A DNA stretch of 64,000 bases from Aerococcus agrisoli (GTDB taxonomy: Bacteria; Bacillota; Bacilli; Lactobacillales; Aerococcaceae). The stretch covers positions 1 to 64,000 of the forward strand of contig NZ_RKMG01000007.1 of assembly GCF_003797145.1 (NCBI RefSeq). Direction: 5' to 3'. This document shows, in pieces, positions 27,215 to 36,612 of this stretch (its first letter is position 1; every line of letters starts with the position of its first letter). A program made the position numbers and the translations under genes. The notes beneath the pieces were generated by a model that searched no databases, was not told the DNA's origin, and saw only the letters and a program-made list of their open reading frames with translations.

Positions 27215-28484
27215 TTGTTACTTCCTCCTCTGCTGTATGTGTCGCGTTAACTGTTTCTTCATTGTTATTGTTGTCTTCATCAGTGTCAGTCGCAAGACTG
27301 TTAATCACCATTTTCGAGCTGACCATACCAAGTAAGTGGCCACCTTCGTCAACAACAGAAATTGGCATGTTGGCGTTACCCATCACGTCATAAATTTCAT
27401 TAATTGATGTGTCAGGCGCTACGACTGGTTGGTCGGTACGAATTAATGAAGCCACTGATAATTGTTCTTGGTTGCGGTTCTTTTTCACATAAGCGGCCAC
27501 ATCGGTACCACGGACATAACCAAGTAATTCGCGTTTGTTGTTGATAACCATCAAGAAAGTATAATCTTCCTCTTCCATACGGCGTAAGGCCATACGTGCA
27601 CCTTGGCGTTCAACGTTCAATAAGAATTTTGGTTTTTCCATCGCATGTTCTGCGGTTAAGACTTTGGAACGGTCAACGTTTTCGATAAAGCGTTCGACGT
27701 AGTCGTTGGCTGGGTTGGTTAGAATTTCTTCACCAGTACCCACTTGTACAACTTCACCGTCTTTCATCAAGGCGATGCGGTCACCAATACGTAAGGCTTC
27801 ATCCAAGTCATGGGTAATAAAGACGATGGTTTTATTTAGTTTCTCTTGTAATTCGACCAATTCGTCTTGCATGTCGCGACGAATCAATGGGTCAAGCGCT
27901 GAGAAAGCTTCGTCCATTAATAGAATTTCTGGATCGTTGGCTAAGGCACGTGCCAAACCAACACGTTGTTGCATCCCACCTGATAATTGGTTAGGATATT
28001 GGTCTTTAAAGGTTAATAGACCAGAGTTTTCTAAGGCTTTTTCGGCTGCCTTTTGACGTTCCGCTTTGCCAACACCTTGAATTTCCAAACCAAATTCTGT
28101 GTTCTCAAGAATGGTTTTATGTGGGAATAAGGCGAAGTTTTGGAAAACCATGCTGACTTTCTCTCGACGAATTTGACGTAACTTGTCTTTGCTTGTACCA
28201 GTTACGGGTTCGCCAAAGATGCTAATTTTACCGGCTGTCGGTTCGATTAAACGGTTGATCATGCGTAGCATAGTCGATTTCCCTGAACCAGATAGCCCCA
28301 TGATGACGAATGTTTCACCTTGGTTGATTTCAATATTGGCATTGTGGACACCCACGGTTGCCCCTGTTTGTTTCACAATTTCTTCTTTTGTCTTACCTGC
28401 TTCTAGCATTTTTTTGGCCTTGTCTGTGGCACTACGAGAACCATAAATTTTGGTTAGATTCTCAATTTTAACTGCTGTAGTCAT
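27207..28484 (-). CDS. Glycine betaine/proline ABC importer, ATPase with CBS domains (OpuAA/GbuA type)
   Basis: A 425-residue ATPase: Walker A GLSGSGKST (about residue 63), signature LSGGMQQRVGLARAL, Walker B ILLMDEAFSALDP and the H-loop FITHD, followed by two CBS domains (residues ~280-400), which in OpuA sense ionic strength and gate transport. A short Glu/Asn-rich tail follows. First gene of the operon; a TTGAAC-N17-TATATC promoter sits about 70 bp upstream. Confidence 0.94.
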   Translation of the reverse strand: MTTAVKIENLTKIYGSRSATDKAKKMLEAGKTKEEIVKQTGATVGVHNANIEINQGETFVIMGLSGSGKSTMLRMINRLIEPTAGKISIFGEPVTGTSKDKLRQIRREKVSMVFQNFALFPHKTILENTEFGLEIQGVGKAERQKAAEKALENSGLLTFKDQYPNQLSGGMQQRVGLARALANDPEILLMDEAFSALDPLIRRDMQDELVELQEKLNKTIVFITHDLDEALRIGDRIALMKDGEVVQVGTGEEILTNPANDYVERFIENVDRSKVLTAEHAMEKPKFLLNVERQGARMALRRMEEEDYTFLMVINNKRELLGYVRGTDVAAYVKKNRNQEQLSVASLIRTDQPVVAPDTSINEIYDVMGNANMPISVVDEGGHLLGMVSSKMVINSLATDTDEDNNNNEETVNATHTAEEEVTNA

Positions 28485-28550
28485 CTTCTTCCTCCTCCTA
28501 TGTTCAAACTTTGTTCAAAACTCGAAAATAATCACCATTTAACCCTAACA

Positions 28551-28579
28551 CATAAAAGATATATGATTCAAATGAACAT
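28551..28579 (-). promoter_or_regulatory. Promoter of the glycine-betaine operon with GAAC repeats
   Basis: Minus-strand TTGAAC, 17-bp spacer, TATATC. The -35 overlaps a GAAC-CAT-GTTC inverted repeat, and TTTGAAC-type repeats recur at about 28501-28520 between promoter and gene. The repeats may be an operator for an osmoregulatory repressor (inference). Confidence 0.45.
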
Positions 28580-28672
28580 GGTTCAAAAAGGTTGATTTAC
28601 CGCCATTTTCATGAAAACGAATGAAAATAACAGGTCAGCTGAGGACTATGAGAGTCAAAATGGAAGGGCTTT

Positions 28673-28693
28673 ATTTCACAAACTTTGTGAAAT
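28673..28693. promoter_or_regulatory. Perfect 21-bp palindrome upstream of the betaine operon
   Basis: ATTTCACAAA-C-TTTGTGAAAT, two perfect 10-bp arms around one base. It lies 95 bp upstream of the promoter and 140 bp after the preceding operon's terminator. A dimeric repressor site is possible; no regulator gene is adjacent. Confidence 0.4.
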
Positions 28694-28832
28694 ACAAGGA
28701 TTGTACTATATTTTGTAAGTTTATTGTGTTTGCTGATGATATACGGAGCTATTAAGACGGCGGTCTATTTTGGCATATTCACACCTCTTGACTAGAATTT
28801 CTCATTAGAAAAAGCAACTAGATTAGACACCA

Positions 28833-28862
28833 TAAAAAAACTAGGACATAACATCCCAGCTT
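28833..28862 (-). terminator. Terminator of the methionine-regulated ABC operon
   Basis: Minus-strand stem CTGGGA/TCCTAG (one wobble) with loop TGTTATG, followed by TTTTTTTA, 24 bp after the ATPase stop. Confidence 0.75.
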
Positions 28863-28885
28863 CTCTTGACTACAATATGCAATTT

Positions 28886-29626
28886 TTAATGATATACGGC
28901 CGTACGTTTTAAGAAGTTTTTTGTTCTTTCTTCTTGAGTATTGTCGAAGACTTCTTCAGGTGTCCCTTGTTCGACGATGACCCCGTTTTCCATAAAAATG
29001 ACGCGATCAGCTACTTCATAAGCGAATTGCATTTCATGGGTCACAATGACTAGTGTTGACCCTTCGTTAGCAACTTGTTTGATGACACCCAATGTTTCTC
29101 CTACCAATTCAGGGTCTAAGGCTGAAGTTGGTTCATCGAATAGGATTACTTCCGGGTTCAAGGCTAGTGCTCGCGCAATGCCCACCCGTTGTTGTTGACC
29201 CCCAGACAACTCATGTGGATAGTGGTCTTCTTTGCCTTCGAGGCCGACTTTGGCTAAAAGGTCGCGTCCTTTTTCCACTGCAAGTTTCTTAGGTACTTTA
29301 CGGGCAATAACCAAACCTTCGATGACGTTTTCCAAGGCGGTACGATTTGAAAATAGGGCGTATTGCTGGAAGACCATGGCAGTTTTCTTGCGGATGTCTA
29401 AAATTTCTTTCTTGCTGACTTTTTCAAAATCGACTTCTTTGTCGCCAATACGTAAGGTCCCTTGGTCGGCGCGTTCTAAAAAGTTTAGGCAGCGGAGGAA
29501 GGTCGTTTTCCCTGAACCACTTGGGCCAATAATGACCACCACTTCGCCCTGTTCAATCGTTAAGTCGATGCCTTTTAGGATTTCATTTTGATCAAATTTT
29601 TTGTGGATATTTTCTACTTGGATCAT
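28886..29626 (-). CDS. Polar amino acid ABC transporter, ATP-binding protein
   Basis: A 246-residue ATPase of the PAAT/HisP type: Walker [10 protein letters not shown], signature [15 protein letters not shown], Walker [16 protein letters not shown]-loop VTHEM. It overlaps the preceding permease by 4 bp. Together with two permeases and two binding proteins it matches the composition of the Bacillus TcyJKLMN (sulfur amino acid) transporter. The methionine T-box upstream suggests methionine or a related sulfur amino acid as cargo. Confidence 0.92.
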   Translation of the reverse strand: MIQVENIHKKFDQNEILKGIDLTIEQGEVVVIIGPSGSGKTTFLRCLNFLERADQGTLRIGDKEVDFEKVSKKEILDIRKKTAMVFQQYALFSNRTALENVIEGLVIARKVPKKLAVEKGRDLLAKVGLEGKEDHYPHELSGGQQQRVGIARALALNPEVILFDEPTSALDPELVGETLGVIKQVANEGSTLVIVTHEMQFAYEVADRVIFMENGVIVEQGTPEEVFDNTQEERTKNFLKRTAVYH

Positions 29627-30336
29627 ACGATACTCCCCTTCACAAATTTTCTGGTATGGTTGCGTTCAAATAGGGCTGAAGCTTGCTCAATCACGATGGA
29701 TAAGCCCCAATAAATAATGGCTGCGGCAATGTATGATTCTAGGAAAGTATAGCTTGTTGTTGCCGTGATTAAGGCGCCATTTAGTACGTCCACCACGGAT
29801 ACCAATGATACTAGCGACGATGCTTTGATTAAGACAATCAGTTGATTACAAATCATCGGTAAGGCGATTGGTAACAATTGCGGGAAAACCACGCGGCGAA
29901 TGGTTTGGAATTGCGTCAAACCGATTGAAGCTGCTGCATCCCATTGGTCTTTGGGAATGGACGTTAGGGCTCCGCGGAAAATTTCCGACAAACTGATGGT
30001 TGCCGTAATGCTTAGGACGAAAATCCCAATATATTCACGATTGAAGTTGCTAAAACGAATGTCCAAGTTCAAGCTAGTAGCCACTTTATCAAACAAATCT
30101 GAAAATAAAAGGTAGGCCACCATCAAGGTCAACACGACAGGTATCCCTTTCCCAACCGTAATGACACCTGAAAGGAAATTTGCCAGCACGGGCACGCGGT
30201 AAAACCGAATTAGCGCGATGATAAAGCCCAGGACAATCCCAATAAATAAAGGAATGAAGGCTAATCTTAGGGTCACGGGAATATAGGGCACCGCCGCCGT
30301 AAAGGCATCAACAATAGCTGAAACATCAATTTGCAT
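29623..30336 (-). CDS. Polar amino acid ABC transporter, permease 2
   Basis: A 237-residue permease of the HisMQ family with about five helices. The EAA-loop motif lies at [26 protein letters not shown] (about residues 130-155). It begins 17 bp downstream of a binding-protein gene. Together with the 259-residue permease it would form a heterodimeric channel. Confidence 0.9.
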   Translation of the reverse strand: MQIDVSAIVDAFTAAVPYIPVTLRLAFIPLFIGIVLGFIIALIRFYRVPVLANFLSGVITVGKGIPVVLTLMVAYLLFSDLFDKVATSLNLDIRFSNFNREYIGIFVLSITATISLSEIFRGALTSIPKDQWDAAASIGLTQFQTIRRVVFPQLLPIALPMICNQLIVLIKASSLVSLVSVVDVLNGALITATTSYTFLESYIAAAIIYWGLSIVIEQASALFERNHTRKFVKGSIV

Positions 30337-30353
30337 ATCACGTACCTACTTTC

Positions 30354-31184
30354 TTATTTGGTATAGTCATCTCCTAGGAATTCAATGGACAGGTCTGATA
30401 AGGTACCTTCGTCACGCAATTCCTTGATGGCACCATCGACAGCTGTTTGTAATTCTTCATCCCCTTTGTTGAAGATGTAGAAGATACCGGCTGTTTTCAA
30501 GGCTTCATCTGACGCCTGCAAGTTTACATTAAATTGTTCGTTGTATTTGTTCGTATCAAATTTCGTTAAGATAGCAGCATCGGCTGTCCCATTTTGTAGG
30601 CCTTGCACCAATAATTCGCCACTGGCTTCAGAATAGACAATCTCGATTGCATCGTTATTTTCGGCATTATAGGTTTCTAAAATGTAGGCCACTTCACTCG
30701 CCGGCGCAGCGAATACTTTTTTACCTTGTAGGTCATCTAAACTTTGGTAGACTTGGCCAGTCGACTCGTCTACCACAATGTGGTGGGCATAGGTATTATA
30801 GGCTTCTTCACCGTATAAATATTTCGCCCCACGTTCATCGTTGTAGGCAAAGTTGTGGGCTGCCAATCGTACTTTACCAGCCGATAATGAAGTCAATACA
30901 TTTTTAAAGTCCATTGATTCATATTCAAAGTTATATTGGTCCAGTTTTTCATCCACTGCTTTTAAAACTTCAATGTCATAACCTTGTAAGTCTTCATTTT
31001 TATCTAGATAAACGAAAGGTTGGTAGGCATTTCCTGTCCCAACAATGACCGTTTCCGCATCCGGATTAGTCGTTGCTGCCGCTTCTTCGGTTGCTTCAGC
31101 ACTGCCACAAGCTGCTAAAACAGCAGTCGCCGCTAAACTCAATAAACCAAACTTCACAAAACCGCTCTTCAATAATTTTTTCAT
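30354..31184 (-). CDS. Polar amino acid ABC transporter, lipoprotein binding protein (paralogue 2)
   Basis: A 276-residue secreted lipoprotein. Signal peptide with lipobox VLAACGSAE (Cys about residue 26), then a SBP_bac_3 fold with GNAYQPFVYLD, the Y-D-I-E-V motif and VLTSLSAGKV. About two thirds identical by eye to the protein encoded directly upstream, so the pair arose by tandem duplication. The second copy differs in the stretch around residues 105-150, i.e. likely ligand contacts. Confidence 0.9.
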   Translation of the reverse strand: MKKLLKSGFVKFGLLSLAATAVLAACGSAEATEEAAATTNPDAETVIVGTGNAYQPFVYLDKNEDLQGYDIEVLKAVDEKLDQYNFEYESMDFKNVLTSLSAGKVRLAAHNFAYNDERGAKYLYGEEAYNTYAHHIVVDESTGQVYQSLDDLQGKKVFAAPASEVAYILETYNAENNDAIEIVYSEASGELLVQGLQNGTADAAILTKFDTNKYNEQFNVNLQASDEALKTAGIFYIFNKGDEELQTAVDGAIKELRDEGTLSDLSIEFLGDDYTK

Positions 31185-31220
31185 TCCTTTTCCCCCACTC
31201 CTTAGGCTTATGTGCCTTGC

Positions 31221-32051
31221 TTACTTGGTATAATCGTTGCCTAGTACTTCAGTCGAAATTTCAGACAAGGTACCCTCGTCAATCAATTCTTGTAAGGCAC
31301 CGTCAACGGCTTCTTTCAATTCATCATCACCTTTGTTATACAAGAAGAACGTTTTGGAAACATTAATCGGTTCTGTTGAAAGCACTATTCCCGCATCAAA
31401 TTGTTTGTTGTATTTGTCTTGGTCATATTTGGTGATTAACCCAGCATCATAAGTCCCATTTTCTAGGCCTGACACGAAGATTTCACCCGAACCTTCACCA
31501 TAGATTATTTCGATTTGTTGGGCCTCATCTGTGTGTGCCGTATTGTATTGTTCTAGTAGGTAGGCTACGTTACTCCCTTGAGGTGCATAGACTTTTTTCC
31601 CTTGTAAATCGTCTAAAGTAGCAAAATTTTCTTTACCACCACTTGTCACAATAAACAAAGTGTAGTCTGTATAGCCGACTTCACCATATAGGTATTTGGC
31701 AGCACGTTCGTCGTTATATTCATATTGATGGGCCGCCAAATCAACCTTATCCGCTGACAATGACGTCAGGACATTTTTAAAATCGGTCGCTTCATACTCA
31801 AAAGTATATTGATCTAATTTTTCATCGACTGCTTTTAACACTTCGATATCATAGCCTTGCAATTCATTGTTTTCATCTAAGTAAACGAAAGGTTGGTAGG
31901 CATTTCCTGTCCCCACAACAATTGTTTCTGCATCCGGATTATCTGTAGTTGCCGTTTCCTCTGTTGCTTCAGCCGTTCCGCAAGCTGTTAAAACTGTAAC
32001 TGCTGCCAAACTCAATACACCAAATTTTGTAAACCATAACGTCTTCTTCAT
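31221..32051 (-). CDS. Polar amino acid ABC transporter, lipoprotein binding protein (paralogue 1)
   Basis: A 276-residue lipoprotein, the tandem twin of the next gene and exactly the same length. Lipobox VLTACGTAE, then GNAYQPFVYLDENNELQGYDIEV, VLTSLSADKVDLAAH. The A-AH-Q-YEYNDERAAKYLYGE segment forms one lobe. Start overlaps the permease stop by one base. Two binding proteins serving one channel usually widen the substrate range (inference). Confidence 0.9.
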   Translation of the reverse strand: MKKTLWFTKFGVLSLAAVTVLTACGTAEATEETATTDNPDAETIVVGTGNAYQPFVYLDENNELQGYDIEVLKAVDEKLDQYTFEYEATDFKNVLTSLSADKVDLAAHQYEYNDERAAKYLYGEVGYTDYTLFIVTSGGKENFATLDDLQGKKVYAPQGSNVAYLLEQYNTAHTDEAQQIEIIYGEGSGEIFVSGLENGTYDAGLITKYDQDKYNKQFDAGIVLSTEPINVSKTFFLYNKGDDELKEAVDGALQELIDEGTLSEISTEVLGNDYTK

Positions 32052-32830
32052 TAGTAAGTCTCCCCTTTGCCTTCTTTCAGCGTATAGCCTCTGAAATATT
32101 GATCATCCTCAACTTGTAACGCCGCTGCCTCGACAAGCGGTTTTTGTTTTGCTTGTGCCTTAGATTGAAATTGGAAACGTTTGGACAACCAAGCGAAGAC
32201 TCTTTCTAAGACGATACTCAACACAATAAATATAATTGCGGCGATAAAGTAACCTTCTAGCGAACGATAGGTTAATGCAGCCAAGGTTTTCACCTTGCCG
32301 ATGACATCGATAACCCCTAAAGAAAAAGCTAAAGATGTATCTTGTAACAAGGCCACAATCATTGTCCCCGTTGCCGGAATCGCAATACGCACTGCCTGTG
32401 GCAAAATAATGCGGCGATACGTTTGCCCCTTACTTAAGCCAATAGAGGCTGCCGCTTCTTTTTGATCGGCCGGTACACTTGAAATCGCAGACCGGAAGAT
32501 TTCCGAAAAGAAGGCTGCTGTGTTTAAACCATAGGTAATATAGACAAAATCAATATTTTCGATATTGGCTAATGCGGTAAAAATAATGGGTAACCCATAA
32601 TACACAAGGAATAATTGCACTAAAATTGGGGTCCCTCTCACAAAAGAAACAAAGACCTGACTAATCTGTGACAAGACCGGCACTTTTTCAATACGGACCA
32701 GCGCTAAGACCAAACCCAGCGCCATCCCAATCGCGGTGGCTACCGCAACAATAGCTAAGGTCACTGGTAAAGCGCCTAATATTTTGGGGAAAAATGAAAT
32801 CACATATTCCCATTTAAAAAATTCTGACAT
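32051..32830 (-). CDS. Polar amino acid ABC transporter, permease 1
   Basis: A 259-residue permease of the HisMQ family. EAA loop at PADQKEAAASIGLSKGQTYRRIILPQ (about residues 125-150); about five helices; a soluble lysine/glutamine-rich C-terminal tail of ~35 residues. First transporter gene of the T-box operon, 53 bp after the GNAT gene. The start has GGAGGG upstream. Confidence 0.9.
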   Translation of the reverse strand: MSEFFKWEYVISFFPKILGALPVTLAIVAVATAIGMALGLVLALVRIEKVPVLSQISQVFVSFVRGTPILVQLFLVYYGLPIIFTALANIENIDFVYITYGLNTAAFFSEIFRSAISSVPADQKEAAASIGLSKGQTYRRIILPQAVRIAIPATGTMIVALLQDTSLAFSLGVIDVIGKVKTLAALTYRSLEGYFIAAIIFIVLSIVLERVFAWLSKRFQFQSKAQAKQKPLVEAAALQVEDDQYFRGYTLKEGKGETY

Positions 32831-32883
32831 GGCTTTCCCTCCTCAAAGGTATAATCGTGATTGAACACTTCAATCACACTGAC

Positions 32884-33435
32884 TTAATCTTGATACTGAA
32901 ATTCGGCTTGCTCAACGCGTAGGATATTGTCATCAAATCGTTCTGGTATCAAGACCTTGAACAAGGAAACCGTTAAATCATCATCATTTTCACGGGTGGC
33001 TAATACTTGGAAACCATTGCGTAGATACATGTCCAACAACCAAGGATGTTTCTTGCCCGATGTGCCTAGCACATAGCCTGGTGCTTTCAGTGTATTCACC
33101 AAAAACTCTTGCTCAACTTGCTCTAGGAATTTCAATCCTACACCTTGACCGCGGTAGTCGTTAGCAGTCGCAAACCACCACAAGAAGGGATAATTAGAAA
33201 TTGGTGTTTCGCTCTCCCATGGTTGGCGAATGGTAATGGTTGAAATCAAACGTCCGTCCCGCTCTAATACTAAAGCAATGCCAGTTTCAATATTTTCCGT
33301 TACCGATTCTAGGGTTGCATTGGTTGATGGCCAATCAATCCCATAATCCTTCACCTCTTGGAAAGCCTCTTGAATTAATTGTAAGTAAGCCGGTGCATCC
33401 TCTTTTGTCGCAATTCTTAAACGATCTTTTCCCAT
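32884..33435 (-). CDS. GNAT-family N-acetyltransferase in the methionine operon
   Basis: A 183-residue acetyltransferase with the motif YRGQGVGLKFLEQVEQ (residues ~100-115). It overlaps the FMN-reductase gene by 19 bp. In Bacillus the sulfur amino acid transporter operon likewise starts with a GNAT (SnaA), which acetylates S-alkyl cysteines so that they can be broken down; a similar role is plausible but unproven here. Confidence 0.75.
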   Translation of the reverse strand: MGKDRLRIATKEDAPAYLQLIQEAFQEVKDYGIDWPSTNATLESVTENIETGIALVLERDGRLISTITIRQPWESETPISNYPFLWWFATANDYRGQGVGLKFLEQVEQEFLVNTLKAPGYVLGTSGKKHPWLLDMYLRNGFQVLATRENDDDLTVSLFKVLIPERFDDNILRVEQAEFQYQD

Positions 33436-33983
33436 CTTGCTACCTCCTTGATTTCTACATGTCCTAAACGACGTGATAATTGTGCAATTTGAGCATCAAT
33501 CCGTTGTTTCACACTGTCTTCAACAATAAAACTGCTGCCATTTTTAATAACTTGGTCTTGCGTTGCAAAAGTCGATTGCAACAATTCTTCAGTCCCTAAC
33601 TCTTTTAACACTGGTTCCAACGCATACTGCAAAGCCAACAAGTGATGTTTGGATCCGCCTAAACCTAAGGCATAGACAACCTTATCCGCTAAAGCCTTTT
33701 GTGGCAACAAGTCGAGATAGGTTTTTAAAATCCCAGAGAAGCTACCCTGATAGATTGGCGTAAAGACGATGACGCCATCTGAACTTAGCACCTGGTCAGT
33801 GACCGCTTGAAGACGCTGATCTGATACATCCGCCGTCAATAATGATTCCGCTGGTAACATGTGCACTTGAATGACCTGTGTTTGGATCTGATGGTCCATC
33901 AACACTTGTTGGGTATACTCTACTAAACCGTTTAATCGTGAAGTTAGCGAATTGGCGCCTGCAATTAATGTCACTTTCGTCAT
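33417..33983 (-). CDS. NAD(P)H-dependent FMN reductase (SsuE/MsuE-like)
   Basis: A 188-residue flavodoxin-fold protein. N-terminal phosphate loop (GANSLTSRL), VIVFTPIYQGSFSGILKTYLDLLP as the flavin contact and ALGLGGSKHHLLAL later are the signature of reductases that feed reduced flavin to monooxygenases acting on organosulfur compounds. First gene behind the methionine T-box. No monooxygenase partner is encoded in this operon. Ribosome site GAAAGAGG. Confidence 0.87.
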   Translation of the reverse strand: MTKVTLIAGANSLTSRLNGLVEYTQQVLMDHQIQTQVIQVHMLPAESLLTADVSDQRLQAVTDQVLSSDGVIVFTPIYQGSFSGILKTYLDLLPQKALADKVVYALGLGGSKHHLLALQYALEPVLKELGTEELLQSTFATQDQVIKNGSSFIVEDSVKQRIDAQIAQLSRRLGHVEIKEVARWEKIV

Positions 33984-34044
33984 ATCTATCCCTCTTTCCT
34001 AATCTCTACTTGTTGTCATTTTTACAAAATCGTGTCTGTTTGTC

Positions 34045-34330
34045 CTTGTGAAAAAGAAAAACCCCTCCTTAATAAACATACTCGTCTATTAAGAAGGGGC
34101 GATTGGTATCATCGCGGTTCCACCCTTATTCAAATTGCCTTCGCAGACAATTTCTCATCCAGTAAATACTGAAAGGGATAACGACCCCACCCGTCTACAC
34201 AGCTTTCACTATCTAGATGCTCCAAGCTCATTTTCATTACCGGCAAGCGTCTGTTCTCATCAACTCAGACTTTCTGTGGATTGCACGCATAATTACTCTA
34301 CTCATCAACGCGATTTTGATATAAAAATAT
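34045..34330 (-). promoter_or_regulatory. T-box leader specific for methionyl-tRNA
   Basis: On the minus strand the T-box AGGGTGGAACCGCG (34109-34126 region) is perfect. It precedes a terminator with stem CCCCTTCTTAATA/TATTAAGGAGGGG (34058-34098) and T-run. Stem I carries AGTA opposite GAA-A-ATG-A; by analogy with characterised leaders (GAA, any base, codon, A) the specifier codon is ATG, i.e. methionine. Uncharged tRNA-Met would free transcription of the FMN reductase-GNAT-ABC operon. Confidence 0.88.
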
Positions 34331-34439
34331 TTGCTATCTTTGCTTGCAGTAAATTTAACAAATCCATCCGCCTTCGCACAAGATTACCGCCTAAGAAAAA
34401 CATTGTCGTACATCCACGAAAGCGAAAACTGGAAATTCC

Positions 34440-34782
34440 AAAAAAACTTCAAAAGCCTTATGCTATATAAGTTTTGAGCATGTACACATTTTTCGTCAAT
34501 CGTTAACCGCTATCATTACTGATATAGAAGAGGATAAACCGGTAATGAAAAGTTTTACATATAAATACAATATTTGTACTTTTATTACTATCTTTTAGAG
34601 GAAATCCATGTCAAAAGCTTATAATTTCGTCACTAATGCAATGACCGGTACAAAAAATTTAGCAATTTTTCGGATATCATTTGCATTTATCCAGTGATAG
34701 GTTTAGACGTTTAAGGCTGTTACCAAAAAAGCGAAACCCAGCTGAGCAGATGCCTTTTACTTGCTAAAAATTCTGCTGAAAA
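34440..34782. other. Intergenic stretch without a confident gene
   Basis: AT-rich DNA between the T-box promoter region and the rsmC terminator. A 29-codon ORF with a fair ribosome site (see 34608) is the only coding hint; CTATCCACA at 34783 is a near-consensus DnaA box. Confidence 0.4.
34608..34697 (+). CDS. Candidate 29-residue small ORF
   Basis: ATG with AGAGGAAA 6 nt upstream, encoding a 29-residue peptide that starts MSKAYNFV and ends FAFIQ. There is no known homologue that I recognise, no strong promoter, and no conservation data. It is on the strand opposite to its neighbours. Listed only as a candidate. Confidence 0.2.
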   Translation: MSKAYNFVTNAMTGTKNLAIFRISFAFIQ

Positions 34783-34803
34783 CTATCCACAACTTCTCCC
34801 AAA

Positions 34804-34838
34804 CACAAAAAACCAAGCAACATGACATTGCTTGGTTC
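34804..34838 (-). terminator. Terminator after rsmC
   Basis: Minus-strand stem AACCAAGCAA/TTGCTTGGTT with loop TGTCATG, followed by TTTTTGTG. Confidence 0.92.
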
Positions 34839-34867
34839 AAAATGTTTATTCATATTGTGGATAAATA

Positions 34868-35479
34868 CTAGTTTTTCACACTACGTAAAATCCAATAACC
34901 TTTACGACGCTCAATTTCTTCCACATTACCGAAGACTTCTTCAAGTTTCTTCATTGCAGAGGGCGCCCCTTGTTTTTTCTGTAATACGACATAGATTTCT
35001 CCACCTGGTTTTAGGTAATGAATGGCTTCACTCATAAAATGATGGACCGTTTCTTTCCCAGCACGCACTGGTGGATTCGTCAAAATCACGGCAAAATCTT
35101 TTTTATCCACATCTGCATACACATCAGACACCGCGAATGTCACGTTATCCACATGATTATTAGATGCATTTTGTTTAGCTAAGCCAATCGCACGTTCAGA
35201 GATATCCACACCATAAATGTGTCGATCAGGTAAAACTGTCCCCATAATCACACCTACCGGACCATAGCCGGCACCTAGATCTAGGATATCACCTTCGGGT
35301 AGGCTGTCTAAATCCAAAGCTTCTAGCATAACACGTGTACCAAAGTCTAAGTTACCGCGTGAAAATACACCAGAATCTGTTGTAAATTTAAATTTCTGAT
35401 CAAAGATGACCGTTTCGTATGATTGAATATCATGTCCTAGGTCTTCGTTGTTTTCAAAATATTGATGACTTTCTTTCAT
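34868..35479 (-). CDS. 16S rRNA methyltransferase, RsmC-like (YbxB)
   Basis: Class I SAM methyltransferase of 203 residues. DLGAGYGPVGV is the SAM loop and ILTNPPVRAGK holds the NPP catalytic motif of guanine-N2 ribosomal RNA methyltransferases. Start at 35479 is preferred, 5 nt behind CGGAGGC; the ATGs upstream lack a site. The position between rplL and rpoB is the same in Bacillus (ybxB). Confidence 0.88.
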   Translation of the reverse strand: MKESHQYFENNEDLGHDIQSYETVIFDQKFKFTTDSGVFSRGNLDFGTRVMLEALDLDSLPEGDILDLGAGYGPVGVIMGTVLPDRHIYGVDISERAIGLAKQNASNNHVDNVTFAVSDVYADVDKKDFAVILTNPPVRAGKETVHHFMSEAIHYLKPGGEIYVVLQKKQGAPSAMKKLEEVFGNVEEIERRKGYWILRSVKN

Positions 35480-35622
35480 GAATAGCCTCCGTTCTTTCGT
35501 CATGTGCACCTTTTTCACAAAAATATCCTACAAGTTCGGCACATGTAACACTTTCCTTCTTATTTTAAAGGTGTTGGGCCATTCTCACAAGTCATATTTG
35601 ACGGGCAAATAACCTGTGAAAA

Positions 35623-35652
35623 CAAAAAAAGAGCTCGGATAACCGAGCCCCC
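35623..35652 (-). terminator. Terminator after rplL
   Basis: Minus-strand stem GGCTCGG/CCGAGCT with loop TTAT followed by TTTTTTTGTT, about 30 bp past the rplL stop. Confidence 0.9.
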
Positions 35653-35683
35653 TTCATTTGAGATTTAAGATAATCAATAAAGA

Positions 35684-36052
35684 TTATTTTAATTCTGCAG
35701 TACCGCCAGCTTCTTCGATAGCAGCTTTCAAAGCTTCTGCTTCTTCAACAGGTAGAGCTTCTTTAACTACTGCAGGAGCGCCATCTACTAATGCTTTAGC
35801 TTCTTTCAAGCCTAAGCCAGTAGCTTCACGTACAGCTTTGATAACTTTGATTTTAGCTGAACCAGCTGAAGTTAACTCAACGTCAAATTCAGTTTTTTCT
35901 TCAGCAGCTTCACCAGCACCAGCACCAGCAGCAGCTACAGGAGCAGCAGCAGATACACCGAATTCTTCTTCAATCGCTGATACTAAGTCAGCTAATTCTA
36001 AAATTGTTGATTCTTTTAAATCAGCAATGATTTGTTCAATATTTAAAGCCAT
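35684..36052 (-). CDS. rplL: Ribosomal protein bL12 (L7/L12)
   Basis: A 122-residue stalk protein: N-terminal dimerisation helix, Ala/Gly-rich hinge (about residues 35-52) and the C-terminal domain with the [21 protein letters not shown] core that contacts elongation factors. Downstream of rplJ by 56 bp. Confidence 0.98.
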   Translation of the reverse strand: MALNIEQIIADLKESTILELADLVSAIEEEFGVSAAAPVAAAGAGAGEAAEEKTEFDVELTSAGSAKIKVIKAVREATGLGLKEAKALVDGAPAVVKEALPVEEAEALKAAIEEAGGTAELK

Positions 36053-36108
36053 TATATTATTCCTCCATTTTTAAATGATTTGTTTTGTTAGATTAAATTG
36101 GTAATAAA

Positions 36109-36612
36109 TTATGCAGCGTCTTCGCCTTTTGCATCTGCAATAGCTTTGACAGCGTATGCCACGTTGCGGACAGGAGCTTGCAATACTGATAATAGCATTG
36201 AAAGTAGACCTTCGCGGTTTGGCAATTGTGCAATTTTCTTGATTTCGTCTTTTGAAAGTACTTTACCTTCAATGACACCACCTTTAAGTTCTAACGCATC
36301 TGCTGTTTTAGCAAAATCTGAAAGAATCTTAGCTGGGGCAACAGCGTCTTCCATACCAAACGCTACAGCTGTAGGGCCTTGGAAAACTTCTTCGTGGTAG
36401 TTTAATTCTAATGTATCTAAAGCACGACGCATGATCGTATTTTTGATAACTTTGAATTCTACACCTGCTTCACGTAATTGTTTACGTAATTCAGTAACTT
36501 GTGCTACTGATAAACCTAAGTAGTCAACGACAACGATAGAATTAGCTGCGTTCATTTTTTCAACGACTTCATTTACTTCTTGTTGTTTTCTTGCAATTGC
36601 TTGTTCACTCAC
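36109..36612 (-). CDS. rplJ: Ribosomal protein uL10
   Basis: A 167-residue stalk base protein. The N-terminal globular part contains the [14 protein letters not shown] motif, and the C-terminal helix that carries L7/L12 dimers ends at [11 protein letters not shown]. The gene sits behind a regulatory leader in which its own product is expected to bind and trigger attenuation. Confidence 0.97.
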   Translation of the reverse strand: MSEQAIARKQQEVNEVVEKMNAANSIVVVDYLGLSVAQVTELRKQLREAGVEFKVIKNTIMRRALDTLELNYHEEVFQGPTAVAFGMEDAVAPAKILSDFAKTADALELKGGVIEGKVLSKDEIKKIAQLPNREGLLSMLLSVLQAPVRNVAYAVKAIADAKGEDAA

